Source: Serilophus lunatus
Taxonomy: Eukaryota > Chordata > Aves > Passeriformes > Eurylaimidae
Assembly (NCBI GenBank): GCA_013399895.1
Contig: VXBA01001792.1
Span: 385,997 to 449,996 of the forward strand
Reading direction: 5' to 3'
DNA length: 64,000 bases
This document shows positions 35,401-44,275 of the stretch, piece after piece (within the stretch, counting starts at the first letter, position 1; every line of letters starts with the position of its first letter). The translations under genes were made by a program, and so were the position numbers. Below the pieces are notes generated by a model, which was not told the origin of the DNA, did no database searches, and worked only from the letters and a program-made list of their open reading frames with translations.

Positions 35401-38400
35401 GAAAAAAAGAATGCTAGAGAATTCCCCAAAACTATGTCAGTTGAAACCAGAGAGTGCATGGCACCAGGTAGATGGAACATGTCAGGCAAGTGGCACTCAA
35501 CCCTCCCTCCTGCATCCTCCTGTGGTACCATCAGCAACTGGCACGCCAGCAGAACCCTTGAGTGAAGAACCAGGACTGGATTCTTCCCCAGGGAAAACAC
35601 CTGGTCCTGCCAACACCCTGAGACACCCAAGGAGCTCCACGGAAAATGCCAACCTCCAAACTGAGTATCCAGCAGCTGACTGTGATGCTGGGAGGGAGCC
35701 TGGATGAGGTTTTTGCTGTTGAGTATTTCGGAGCAGATCAAAGTTATAATAAATTACATCCACAATTCTTCCTGGCACTTTCAGTGGTGTCTCTGCTCAG
35801 CACACACCTTCCCACACAACAAGACCCTGTCTTTGTTGGCTGCAGGTGTTGGCTTGGATGCTCCCAGCATCCTTGCACACAGGCCCATCCCCAGGATGGG
35901 GATGCCTAAGCCCACATCCCACATCCAAGAAGTTCCAGCATGGCCCAATGTGGAAAGAAACTGTGCCCAAAATGAGAGACACAACATGGACTGTTTAGGT
36001 AGGTACAGCCTCTTATACACCCAGCAAGGGGCTCCCAGGTTCCTTCTCATGGATCCCATGCATGGGAATGAACTTGGAGGACAACAAGGAGGGCAAGACC
36101 ACAAAACCCACCAGTCTGAAGCCCCTTCTCCAGGCAGAACATCTATCAGCCACAGCAACTGGAAATGCTGTTTCTCCCTTCCCTTAAGACACCTTGGTCT
36201 CTCACACTGCCTTGGGAAAATGCTGCTCTCACAGAGCTGGGGGTCTCCTGGTGGCACAGAAGTTCCTCAACCAGGTGACAACAGTGAAACCCACACCTCC
36301 ACCATATCCAACCCTCTTCCAGGCAGGTGGTCATGCAGAGGAGGGGCAACCGCCTCCAGCAGTGCTTGGTAAATGCTCTTCACTGATGTTCACACCACAT
36401 ACAACCACCAAAATCGACTCACACTCAGCTCCTGTCAGGGCAAGCCCAACACAACCAATCAGCACGTGCAGATTTGCTTCTTCTCCCAGTTCACCCTCTC
36501 AGCTATTTAATCCTCCTCCCTGCAACAACACCCTTGTGCTGCAGCACATAACCAAGAAGCACAGCTACTCAGATTCCCTCCTTCCAGCTACATCTTATAA
36601 TTCCAAAATGCTTCTTACGCTGTCACCAGCTCTGATGCTCCATAGCAGTCCCTCGCACAGGTGGCAATAACAAACTTTTCAGGAATTAGTGGGACACTCT
36701 GTGTTTTTTTGCAGAGCATAAGCTCCTGGTCAAAGCAACCACCCACACATCAGGATGCTGCCCATCTCTCATGGTTTCGACAGGAATGAGCATTTGGATG
36801 CCAAGCAGAGGGATATATCTCCCCTTCCATGGGAGAGGAAAAGCAGGCAGCACTGGCAGGCTCCGTGCTGCCCAATGAGGCACTGCAAGAGTAAAAGCAA
36901 AGGTCTGGGGGAGGAAGAACTAAACACAAGCCCTACCTGACTGTGTTCGTGGGACGACGAGCCCTTCCCTCGGGATGGGGAACAGCTGCCATCAAGCTGC
37001 TCGCTACAATCCGCCGTCCACTGCAAAAGGGATAAAAAAAGGGATTGTGTAAAATAATAGTCGGGCTGGGGAAAACTGCTGTGTCAGTCCAGAGCACACA
37101 GAAAACACCCTCTGGCCGTGGGCATTGCTGTATGCATGTGGCACCCCCTCCTTTTTGAGGATGATCCCAAAGGCTTTGGCTTGGAAATGCTCCACCCGCT
37201 GACAGTGAATAGAGGGAAGATGCAGGAACAACTGTGCCAAGGCACTTGAAATGTTGCTTTGCAACAAAACCCATCCTCAGAACTGCCTCGCAGACTCTGA
37301 CAGCGTTTGGAGTCTCGGGCGTGTGGTACGCACCAGGACTGCCTGACTTCACTCTTTTATGAGGAATTCTTTCATGGGAAGTTGGGAAGATTCTGCTCTT
37401 CCCAACTCTCTTTGCTTCAGCAATGTACATAAGCCCTGAGCTGCAAAAAGGCTGCGTATTTATTTTAAATAAAACAGAAAACGAGGGTCAAAGCTGTAGT
37501 TTTGGCCATTGCCATATGTGGCCATAGGGATCAGCAGCTGCTTAGGCCAGCTTTCACCAAGGTTCGACAGCAAAGTGCCTTTGCCAAAATAATTGAATTT
37601 GGGGTCATATGTTGTTGTTTTATTGGTTCCTCCCCACCCTCAAAGAAATGAAGGGCAGCATCATACTGAAGAAACAATAAAATTTAAAAAAAAGCAATTT
37701 TTGTTAGATAAAAATGAGAGATGCTTCTTAATCTTAAAGACATTTTGTCACTACCCCAACAAAATTGAGACTGACCAGCCCCTTTTCTGAGGTCTTTCAT
37801 CCTGGGAGCACCTGGCTGCTCCAGACACACTCACCACTTGTGCCACTGCCACGGGCAATGTGCCAAGAAAATGAAAAGTCAGTTCCATACAAACAACATC
37901 TACTGAGTGCCTTTGCTTTCCAAGGTCTCTCAAGGTACAGCTCACTCGTTATCTCCACAGCCAAAAACAAAACTGCATTTCCCCTCTGACTCTCCTCTTT
38001 TTCCTAGGGGGAGCAAGATTGGAGACATCCCCACTATGGGAAAATCCACATTTTGAGATTCTCTAGACAGCTGCTGGATTCATCTCCCCTGGGAGGGGCG
38101 TGGAGGATGAAGCAGTGTGCAATGTGCCCTTCCTTCCCCCAGCAAGGAGAGAAGTTGTACAGGGATGTGGTGCCATTTGAGCACCCTGCACACATGAGTG
38201 AGTGGATTTATCCTCTCTCAGGCAGGGAAAACATTATTGCAGCCACAAGGAAACAAACCACAGAGAGATTAAGTAACTTGCCCAACATTAAAGATTTAGT
38301 TGCAGGCAGGACCTTGCAGTTAAAAACAATTTTCTTGGTCTCATTCCAGTGCCTTTCCCCCAAACTCATCCTTCTTCCTCTGTCTCTTATTAAGAGGAAA

Positions 38401-40106
38401 CATGCCACCTTCCATCAGGCTGGCTTCCACCAGAGTGACTCCATGCAGCTGCAGGATATGTGCGGGTTTATTCCTTGCTTTGCTAAGTAGCGATCAGGAA
38501 AATCAAATCAGAACTGAAAATTACTCATTATTTCTTACACAAATTTGAGGTATGAGCTTTAAAAATTAAAATCTTTGACAGACAAGAGGTAAGTCCTTCC
38601 TAATGCATCCATTAAGACATGGCTTTATAAATACATGGCTCTATAAATACATGTAAGAGACTCTAGAAATATGAGTACAGTGTTTTGATGAAGATTCACA
38701 TATAAATCTGAATTGAACTTTTACATCAGTGGTCTGGGGTACAACCACATTTAGCTGCTTCATTTGAGGTGCACCTAAATGTGGTTTAGTTAACAGGTTC
38801 AATGTTCAGATCTTTCACTATTATGCACTTTTCTTTTAAAATAAATCCCAGTCATCCTGAGAGAGAACACTCTCTGAGCTGACACTAAAAACCAGCAGCT
38901 CCTTTTTTTTCAGGGGAGGCCAGGAAGGGAAGCTAAAATTCCATTTTCACAACTGGAAGATGGATTTGGTTGTTGCGATCAAGGATCTTAATGCAAAAAC
39001 TATACATAGGCTGCCACAAGAATTAGCAATTTTTGTCCTCAGGATGCAGAGGGAGCCCAGGCTTATTAGCAGAGCTATGGACAGGCTAGAAGATGTTGTA
39101 AAACTTTGTCTATTAATTTCTAATTATTTATTTCTAATTCAATACAATTTTTAATCTTGACATGTTAACAAGCAGTGCTTGTGTGTTTGACATGAAGACC
39201 CTCCTAAGTGTCACTTCGAGCACAGACATTTTCCAGCCTTGGGTTAAAAAAATGTACTATGAAGTATTTTGGATTGCCAGATTTTTAAATTTATTTTCTC
39301 CCACATCCAACAGCTTTAATCCTCAAATTGTAAAAGACCCCTTCAGCAAAATCTGTTCTCAAAAAGGTTCTTTTGATTGGCAATTTCTTTACACTGAGAT
39401 GATACAAACCAGGTCCAGAGCTCTGGATCAGATCCTCATCTTCTTCAAACCTGCACAGTTCAGACAGAGCAGACAAAAACTGCTGGTGTCAGATGCAGTT
39501 GGGATCCTTCACACACAGAATCATGGAATGGTTTGGTTTGGAAGGAACCTTCAAGACCATCTCATTCCATCCCTCTGCCACAGGCAGGGGCACCTTCCAC
39601 TATCCCAGGTTGCTCCAAGCCCTGCCCAACTTGGCCTTGGACACTTCCAACAATACACCTGGAGACCATAAAAAAATCTAAACCCAGAATCAGGAGACAA
39701 CGGGATGGCGACCTCATATTTACATATATGTATGTGTATATATATAAATATATATATACACATGTAATCTTGCCAAACAAACAAGCTGCCTCAAATCCAG
39801 TGTATCACTCAGCCCTGCCTCACACCCAAACCCTACAAAACCTGCCTCAGCTGAACACACACCCCCAACCCACCAGCGACCCCCAGCCCCTCTCCCACCC
39901 CACCCTGTGCCCTCCACCCACCCCACCTGTGAGACGTGGGACTGTGTCTTCTCACTCTCGCCGTCCCCCTCCGTCTTGTCCGTGAGCAGCCCCTGGACCT
40001 GGTACTCCAGGACGTAGCTGTCGATGAAACGCTCCAGCTCCTCGATCTCCTGGGAGCGGCTGCTCCCTGCCTCCGAGGAGGCCGACGCCACCGACGAGTT
40101 CTCCAT
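17349..40106 (-). CDS. CTIF: CTIF, 5' coding part (six exons, residues 1-214), 3' part outside window
   Basis: Joining minus-strand segments 40106-39927, 37020-36937, 27011-26889, 22322-22249, 21468-21364 and 17424-17349 gives one uninterrupted frame of 642 bases, 214 codons. Each junction has GT and AG borders and the phases agree (0,0,0,2,2, then 0 at the right-hand end of the last exon). The translated protein matches my memory of vertebrate CTIF nearly residue for residue in exons 1, 4, 5 and 6. CTIF is a cytoplasmic/perinuclear adaptor: its N-terminal half is reported to bind CBP80 of the nuclear cap-binding complex, and its C-terminal MIF4G domain contacts eIF3, loading ribosomes on newly exported mRNA for the pioneer round of translation and nonsense-mediated decay. 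The human protein is about 600 residues, so roughly one third is encoded here. The arginine-rich exon expected next was not found in 1-17348, so it should lie left of the window. Confidence 0.95.
18415..18511 (+). mobile_element. CR1 LINE 3' end, very short
   Basis: Carries CTAATGGAAGGTGTCC and GGTCCCTTCCGACCCAAACC and ends ATTCTACGATTCTATA. Confidence 0.88.
20418..20745 (-). mobile_element. CR1 LINE fragment
   Basis: Starts CAGAATCATAGAATTG, the reverse complement of the CR1 end, then TGTCCCCAAGTTCCACATCC and CTCCAGGGATGGGGACTCC, then a block ending CACCTGGCTACTACCTCC. Same subfamily as 7318-7660. Confidence 0.9.
21364..21468 (-). CDS. CTIF: CTIF coding exon 5 (completes S154, codons 155-188, starts G189)
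   Basis: Acceptor tttttctcacctag|TGG and donor GAAGG|GTGAGT. The exon is 105 bases, phase 2 at both ends and so frame-neutral. It encodes GATWDLQPEKLDFTQFHRK and then LRNTSKHPLPHIDREG. The WDLQPEKLDFTQFHRK core is identical to human CTIF as remembered; changes fall in the following stretch (LRNTSKH for VRHTPKQ). The intron separating it from exon 4 is only 780 bases, the shortest in this part of the gene. The exon is read without stop in the frame dictated by exon 4. Confidence 0.95.
21469..22248 (-). other. CTIF intron between coding exons 4 and 5
   Basis: A short intron of 780 bases with GTAAGC and CCTAG ends. I see no transposon fragment or simple repeat in it. Confidence 0.88.
22249..22322 (-). 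CDS. CTIF: CTIF coding exon 4 (codons 130-153 plus two bases)
   Basis: Acceptor ccctctttcctag|AAT and donor TTCAG|GTAAGC, a near-consensus donor. The 74-base exon encodes NGNKESNLDMLGTDIWAAN followed by TFDSF and ends with AG, the first two bases of a serine codon completed by the next exon (phase 2). The peptide is nearly identical to human CTIF (NGSKDNSLDML in memory, then the same residues), which makes this one of the securest exons in the window. The acidic and aromatic core (DIWAANTFDSF) sits in the N-terminal half assigned to CBP80 contact; which residues bind is not known from sequence. Confidence 0.95.
22677..23405 (-). mobile_element. CR1 LINE, longer copy (about 730 bases)
   Basis: Starts with a degenerate GAATGATAGAATGAATTAGG end and runs through AGGAAATTCTTCCTTAATG, CCCCCAGCTCCCTCAGCC and the block CCTGGCACTCGACCTCGTTG, a CR1 segment also seen at the far end of the 47893-48565 copy. 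The long overlapping open frames on both strands are a side effect of its high GC content. Confidence 0.85.
23455..23680 (-). mobile_element. Two CR1 fragments, possibly nested
   Basis: The sequence GAGGCTCATCTGGTCCTACC and CTCAAGCAGGCCCACCCA (23495-23543) belongs to one CR1 type; directly after it comes a second start, CACAGAACAGTTTGGGTTGG (23549), then AATATCTCCAAGGATGGAGA, which looks like the continuation of the first type. This suggests insertion of one copy in another, followed by decay. Confidence 0.6.
25227..25243. other. Poly(A) run of 16 followed by one undetermined base
   Basis: Position 25243 is N, directly after 16 A. It marks an unresolved homopolymer in the assembly rather than biology. 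Confidence 0.95.
25380..25790. promoter_or_regulatory. CpG-richer block in the intron after coding exon 3, candidate regulatory element
   Basis: CpG dinucleotides are frequent between about 25380 and 25480 (accgccgaaag, aacgatgaatg, gacgagaat, acaccgacac) and again at 25740-25790 (gtcgcacgaccgcagccgcgg), while flanking intron is CpG-poor. It is too weak to call a CpG island, and no spliceable first exon with a fitting frame was found. Function is a guess. Confidence 0.25.
26889..27011 (-). CDS. CTIF: CTIF coding exon 3, Gly/Ser/Arg-repeat exon, possible cassette (codons 89-129)
   Basis: A 123-base segment, phase 0 at both ends, with a strong acceptor (cctgtttgttgtttccag|GAAGAG) and a weaker donor (CAACCAAG|GTATAT). 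It reads EEWDHSSSGS and then a low-complexity run GSRPGSGSRQGSGSRSGS before HGRSSQFRQSTK. It lies between exons that join directly in human CTIF as I remember it, so it is either a bird or sauropsid exon or an alternatively spliced cassette. The Gly-Ser-Arg composition suggests a disordered, phosphorylatable linker in the CBP80-binding half; this is inference. Evidence for reality is the open frame, matching phases and intact splice sites, not homology. An alternative is an unused pseudo-exon. Confidence 0.72.
27395..27510 (+). mobile_element. CR1 3' end turned into a pentanucleotide repeat
   Basis: The CR1 sequence AGTTGGACTAGATGATTG, GTAGGTCCCTCCCACC is followed by CTGAATTCTAC and then by (TATTG)n and (TATTC)n to about 27508 instead of the usual ATTCTATG octamers. 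Confidence 0.8.
32843..33105 (-). mobile_element. CR1 LINE fragment
   Basis: Has CCTGCCATGGGCAGGGACAC, CTATCCCAGGTTGCTCCATC, GGGGCAGCCACAGCTTCTCT and the distal CCCCTTTTCCTGTCACC block. The terminal octamers at its left edge are lost. Confidence 0.9.
34380..34455. repeat. AT-rich low-complexity tract
   Basis: TATA/TAAA-rich sequence between two unique segments; no larger structure. Confidence 0.7.
35386..35408. repeat. Poly(A) tract
   Basis: Fifteen A, one G, seven A. No preceding retrocopy recognised. Confidence 0.9.
36937..37020 (-). CDS. CTIF: CTIF coding exon 2 (codons 61-88)
   Basis: Acceptor ccttttgcag at 37021-37022 and donor AGTCAG|GTAGGG. The 84-base exon is phase 0 on both sides and encodes 28 residues beginning WTADCSEQLDGSC, which continue the exon 1 sequence ...QSHVSQ exactly as in vertebrate CTIF. 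Its C-terminal end (SRGKGSSSHEHSQ) is Ser/His rich and differs from the human version as I remember it (SRGRAPPQQ, four residues shorter), so this is a poorly conserved, probably disordered linker. Being frame-neutral, the exon could be skipped without a frameshift. Confidence 0.92.
38617..38653. repeat. 16-bp tandem duplication
   Basis: ACATGGCTTTATAAAT is followed by ACATGGCTCTATAAAT, one mismatch, then ACATG. Confidence 0.9.
39517..39655 (-). mobile_element. CR1 LINE 3' end
   Basis: Begins CAGAATCATGGAATGG and includes CTATCCCAGGTTGCTCCAAG and TTGGCCTTGGACACTTCCA. Ends where the usual GGGATGGGGCAGCC block would start. Confidence 0.92.
39721..39766. repeat. TA-rich perfect inverted repeat (hairpin)
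   Basis: Bases 39732-39746 pair perfectly with 39749-39763, 15 base pairs around a two-base loop; the arms contain GTGTATATATATA and its complement. Confidence 0.9.
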
Positions 40107-40130
40107 CCCTTCAGGACACGCAGAGAGGGC
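39927..40130 (-). CDS. CTIF: CTIF first coding exon (24 bases 5'UTR plus codons 1-60)
   Basis: The acceptor is a pyrimidine-rich tract ending ttcaccttcacag, so the exon begins at 40130. The start ATG is at 40106-40104 in a good context (G at -3 and G at +4), which is why it was chosen; the 24 exon bases before it hold no in-frame stop. Codons 1-60 start MENSSVASASSE and include the acidic, probably helical segment EELERFIDSYVLEYQVQGLL (residues 22-41). By memory of human CTIF only four of the 60 residues differ (V6, T42, K53, V58). The donor is TCTCACAG|GTGGGG, phase 0. The start codon lies close to the exon's 5' end, so at least one upstream noncoding exon must exist. Confidence 0.95.
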
Positions 40131-40260
40131 CTGTGAAGGTGAAACAAAAGGCGGCAAGAAATTATTTCCCGGCAAACACAAGGGAAGTTAGAAATAAAAA
40201 ACCCCACAGCAGCTATCGGTTACCACGGGCAGGGGATTTCTTGCTGTACCTCTGCAGTTT

Positions 40261-40339
40261 TAATAATAATAATAATAACAATAATAACAATAATAATAAT
40301 AATAATAACAACAACAACAACAACAATAACAATAACAAT
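40261..40339. repeat. (TAA/CAA)n trinucleotide microsatellite
   Basis: About 26 trinucleotide units, TAA with interspersed CAA, the CAA units clustered towards the right. In gene sense it reads (TTA/TTG)n, 130 bases upstream of the acceptor of the first coding exon. The polyasparagine and polyleucine open frames here come from the repeat. Confidence 0.95.
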
Positions 40340-40869
40340 CCTAGGGGTTCATGTTTGGAGTTACCAGGCTTGCAAAAAAGAAAAAGAAGTTCCATTTCTG
40401 TAACGTTCCTACATCTAAGGAAAACAGACGTTATTTCCTGCCCCCCTCCTTCTTGAAACTCAAACTGTTGAAAACCTTTAGACGCACACAAAAGAAAAAA
40501 ACAAAACTAAAATGCTTAATTTAATAAATCCACAGCACTGGCTCTGCTGGGTAAGGGTGAGAAGACGGAGATGATGGACAAGGAGTAGGAAGAAGATGAT
40601 AAACTGAAAGCTTCTCTAGGACAGTGGTAGTAAATAATGCTGAGTCAACAGTGCAACTGTAAATAATCCAGAGAGGAGGTGAAACAGAGATCATAACGGA
40701 ATTTATTTCTAAAACCTCTCAGTGCAGAAGAATGACTCTGTAGAAGATGTAGGGACTTCATGATGCTTTTCTCCTTCCTACTTCTACAGGGCTCAGTGCC
40801 AATTACACGTAAAGAAACCACCAGCTCCTGGACCTCTCATGGCACTGATCCCTTCTCTGTGAGGACCAG

Positions 40870-41120
40870 AGACAGGATCCAGGGAGTGGCTGGAACTCTG
40901 TCAAGAGAGGTTTAGATTGGATCGCGGGAAAAGGTTCTTCCCCCAGAGGGTGGCTGAGCATTGAACAGGCTCCCCAGGGTTTGGTCACAGCCCCAAGGCT
41001 GCCAGAGCTCCAGGAGGGTTTGGACAACAGGGACAGAGTGGGATTTTTGGGGTGTCTGTGCAGGATCAGGAGCTGGACTAGATGCTGCTCTTCCAACTCA
41101 GGGTATCTATGATTCTATGT
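40870..41120 (+). mobile_element. CR1 LINE 3' fragment, separate subfamily
   Basis: Contains TTAGATTGGATCGCGGGAAA, GAGGGTGGCTGAGCATTGAA and GTGCAGGATCAGGAGCTGGA and ends GGTATCTATGATTCTATG. It is the reverse-orientation relative of the copy at 4438-4690. Confidence 0.9.
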
Positions 41121-43284
41121 TTGGAAACAACTAATTTTTGGATCAGTCTTGTGGTAAGACTCATTCTTCCTTCCCTGCAGTTCATAGAGAGAAGATCAGG
41201 AGCTCCCACCACATTGCAGGACACCAGGAACTCATATTTACAGTCTGCCTTGAGACAAGCATAAAATTACTAAGCAAAATTCAGAGTGAGCCACATGCCA
41301 TCCAGAAGGGAAGGGAAAAATAAAATCCATTCCCAGCTCATGTAATTTCCAGCTCCTGAACTATTTTCTCATCTGTCAGTTCAAAACAATTGTGGCTTCA
41401 TTTGGAAACTGCGGAGAACGAGCAGTTCTGGCCTAAGGATTTCATCTGCTCAAGGAATTATTCCCAAATGTGCCCAGACTGTCAAAAAGGCTCATTATGT
41501 AGATCAATATCACACATTAGCTCCTGAACAAAAATCATGTGGTGTATTAAAAAGGAGAAAGAAAAAAGAAGTAAGTCAAGAAAGAAAAAAAGGAGGAGCC
41601 CCAGAGAGTGTGGAGCCCTGGAGGAGGGCATGCTTCTACCCTTTTTGCTAATTAGTGCCAATTACCAAATGGAAAGAACCAATTATGAAATACAGACTGC
41701 TGAAGAAAGAGTTGGGAGAATAGCAGGCTTCCTTGAATCCTGGAGGGCATGATGGCATGGGGAGATGACCACATGAGGTAGTGGACAGACGCCCCAGGTG
41801 GCATCACTTGGGATAGAGCAAGCAGGGTCAGAGGTTATCCTCCATCCTCTGGGGCCAAATGTTAAAAAGCCCAAAGTTTTTTTGCGTATTTTAGGCTTTT
41901 TTGAAGGTGGTACTGGAGGAAATTCAGCCCAGGGCACCTTGAACACCCATGACAAAGTCATCAAGTAGAAGAAGGGCTAACACATGTCTCCACTCCTGGT
42001 GTGCTCACTGCTGTGCCCAATCAACATTTTGTGATTAGCTACAGCACAAAAGGTGAACTGAAAGGGAAGGGGTTTTTCAAAAGTAACCAGGTCCAACAAA
42101 CGAGGACAAACCACATATTTGAGATATTCAGGGATCTCTAGTAGAAAACTCTAAAACCAAGTCATCTTCCAGTGCCATCACCTCTCTCCAAAGAAAATCA
42201 TCACTATCAGGAAGAAAACTTTCCCTAAGGAAGTCTAAGGGTCATGAGATCATGTCTAAGGGTCATGAGTTACCACCTACACTTGAGATAGGACCTCCAC
42301 TGTAGACAAGAACCCTTGTAACAGATGTCCACCGTGGGCAGTGAGTTGGTTGACATCTAGCACTTATAATAAGAAAAAACATGAAGAAGTCACAGTGTGT
42401 AATCATTTTTGTGGGTTTAGTCTGCACCATGTTGGTGTGATTCCAGTCACGACACACAGATCGATATCCCGGTGTGCCAGGGCCACTGCCAATATGCCAC
42501 TGCCACCCAACCCAATTCTCACCCATTTTGGATTACTTTTTCCCAGCCTGCATGCAACTGCCCTCTCTGACACCACCAGCCTGCCCAGAGATGGCCCAGA
42601 GCTTGATGAGCATTGTTTTGGTCACCATCCTCTGGAAGCTTTTTCTCAAGGCAGGGCTTTTTCAGTTGTTACCCACTGAATTCTGGGCTCTACTAAGTCT
42701 GAGACGCATGTCTACAAAACCTGCTTGAGAAAAATCAAGTCAAGATGATCAAAAGTTTACAGAGGCCCATTTTCAGGGTCCTACAAGCTGGTTCCTGTTT
42801 CAAGCAGCCTGACCCTTCAAAAGGAACAGCTTTGGGAAAAAAAAAATGAGGGCATTTCCTCCTTGGCAGGAGGCACCTCCATCCACCTAGATCCAGGAAA
42901 ATTCAGGTCTACTTGCAAAGGTTTACTTTCCACATTACCCTTAAGCCTTCTCTCCTTTTCCAAAATTAACCCTTAATCCACACAAGTTTCCTGATATGAG
43001 GGCTCTATGGTCTCCTGCTTTTCTTGGTGCTCTGTGCCTGGAGCAGGTTTCCCATCCTGCCTCATCCTCAAAACAAGTACAAAAAAGAGGTTTTCAAAGA
43101 AAAACCTAAACTCACATTTGAGCACCAAGGCAGCTGGAATGTTCTCTCATTCAGCAAATCAATGTTCTTGAGAGCTCTTCATGGAGCTGTGATCCCTTGG
43201 AGCTGTGTTGGCCCAGCATCTACCATCCCAGATTTCTAGACCCCAGATCCATTCCTTAATGACAATTAATAGAGATCAGCCTCA

Positions 43285-43416
43285 AATTTGCACTGGATGG
43301 GTATTGGAGCAACCTGCTCTAGTGGAAGGTGTCCCTGCCCATGGCTGGGGGACCAAAACAAGATGACCTTGAAGGTCCACTCCAAGTCAAACCCTTCTAG
43401 CATTCTATGATTCTAC
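43285..43416 (+). mobile_element. CR1 LINE 3' end
   Basis: Contains GTGGAAGGTGTCCCTGCCCA and CCTTGAAGGTCCACTCCAAG, and ends CTAGCATTCTATGATTCTAC. Confidence 0.92.
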
Positions 43417-44200
43417 AGAGCCCATGCTGTGCTCATTACTATGATCATTAAAGAAGGAATCATTAGCAGAAAAAGTCAATAGATGTGCAAACTGCTTATT
43501 ATAACTTAGTAATGATCAGCATTACTGTAATGTATAATTATTATTAATAGCTGTTATTAAGAGTGATTTAAATAGGGTTGTTGCTCAGGCAAGACTATAC
43601 AGTTTTTATGACAACTACGTAGTTTTATCCTTAATCAGCAAATAGCAAGAACAAGCATTTTTTATGGCATTGGTAGGTTCATTCCCTTTCTCCTAAAGGT
43701 GCTCCAGGCTTGTTGAACTTGTGGAACCAAACGTAGAGTCTGATAGGTGACGAGCAGCAACGGAGAAAGAACACATTTTGGGCAAGGTGAGTGGGAGGCA
43801 ACAGGACAGCGGAACTTGAAAACCAACATGATGCTAGAAAAGATGAGTTCATGATGAGAAGACCACAGATACATAGGACAGCAACATATTCCCATCAGCT
43901 CACTGCAGTCTGGGTGAGAGGACCCCACACACATGTATTCCCCCAGAGAAGAGGCTCCAGCCACCCACTCTCCACACCAAATCCTGGACTGCAGCAGCCA
44001 GGCAATGCCAAGACAGCACCACAGGGCATTCCCACACAGCTCTTCCCCTGGGGTAGGACCCACCTGTACTCCAGACATCCCAAGAGAACAGGGACTCCAG
44101 CCCTGTGCAAACATCATTCCCTGAGGGCAGGTGGGGGAAGCTTTTGGCCAGACACACCAATATTGTCAGTACCCATGAAGAGATCTTCCTGAAACAATTC

Positions 44201-44275
44201 TCACAGAATCACTGAATCCAAGACCACTGAGTTCAACTGTTCCCCCAGCACACTACACTGCCAAGATAACACACA
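44201..44275 (-). mobile_element. CR1 LINE 3' remnant
   Basis: CTCACAGAATCACTGAATCC followed by GAGTTCAACTGTTCCCCCAG; about 75 bases, strongly decayed. Confidence 0.65.

Larger units (their letters stand above)
27012..36936 (-). other. CTIF intron between coding exons 2 and 3
   Basis: A 9925-base intron. Recognised contents are a CR1 3' end that has turned into a pentanucleotide repeat (27395-27510), a minus-strand CR1 (32843-33105), an AT-rich tract near 34380-34455, a poly(A) tract at 35386-35408 and a homeodomain-motif-rich block at 30255-30445. The rest has no feature I can support. Confidence 0.8.
37021..39926 (-). other. CTIF intron between coding exons 1 and 2
   Basis: A 2906-base intron, GTGGGG to TTGCAG. 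It contains one CR1 fragment (39517-39655), a 15-bp perfect AT hairpin (39732-39763) about 160 bases inside from the exon 1 donor, and a 16-bp tandem duplication (38617-38653). Confidence 0.85.

Noticed and set aside
39720..40181. 153-codon minus-strand open frame as a single-exon gene
   Set aside because: Only codons 1-60 from 40106 to 39927 are CTIF; the rest is read-through into introns on both sides past clear splice sites.
39833..40207. Arginine-rich 124-codon minus-strand frame over the first coding exon
   Set aside because: It is an out-of-frame shadow of the CTIF exon; the conserved protein is in the other frame.
40133..40491. Polyasparagine (plus) and polyleucine (minus) proteins
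   Set aside because: Translation of the (TAA/CAA)n microsatellite only.
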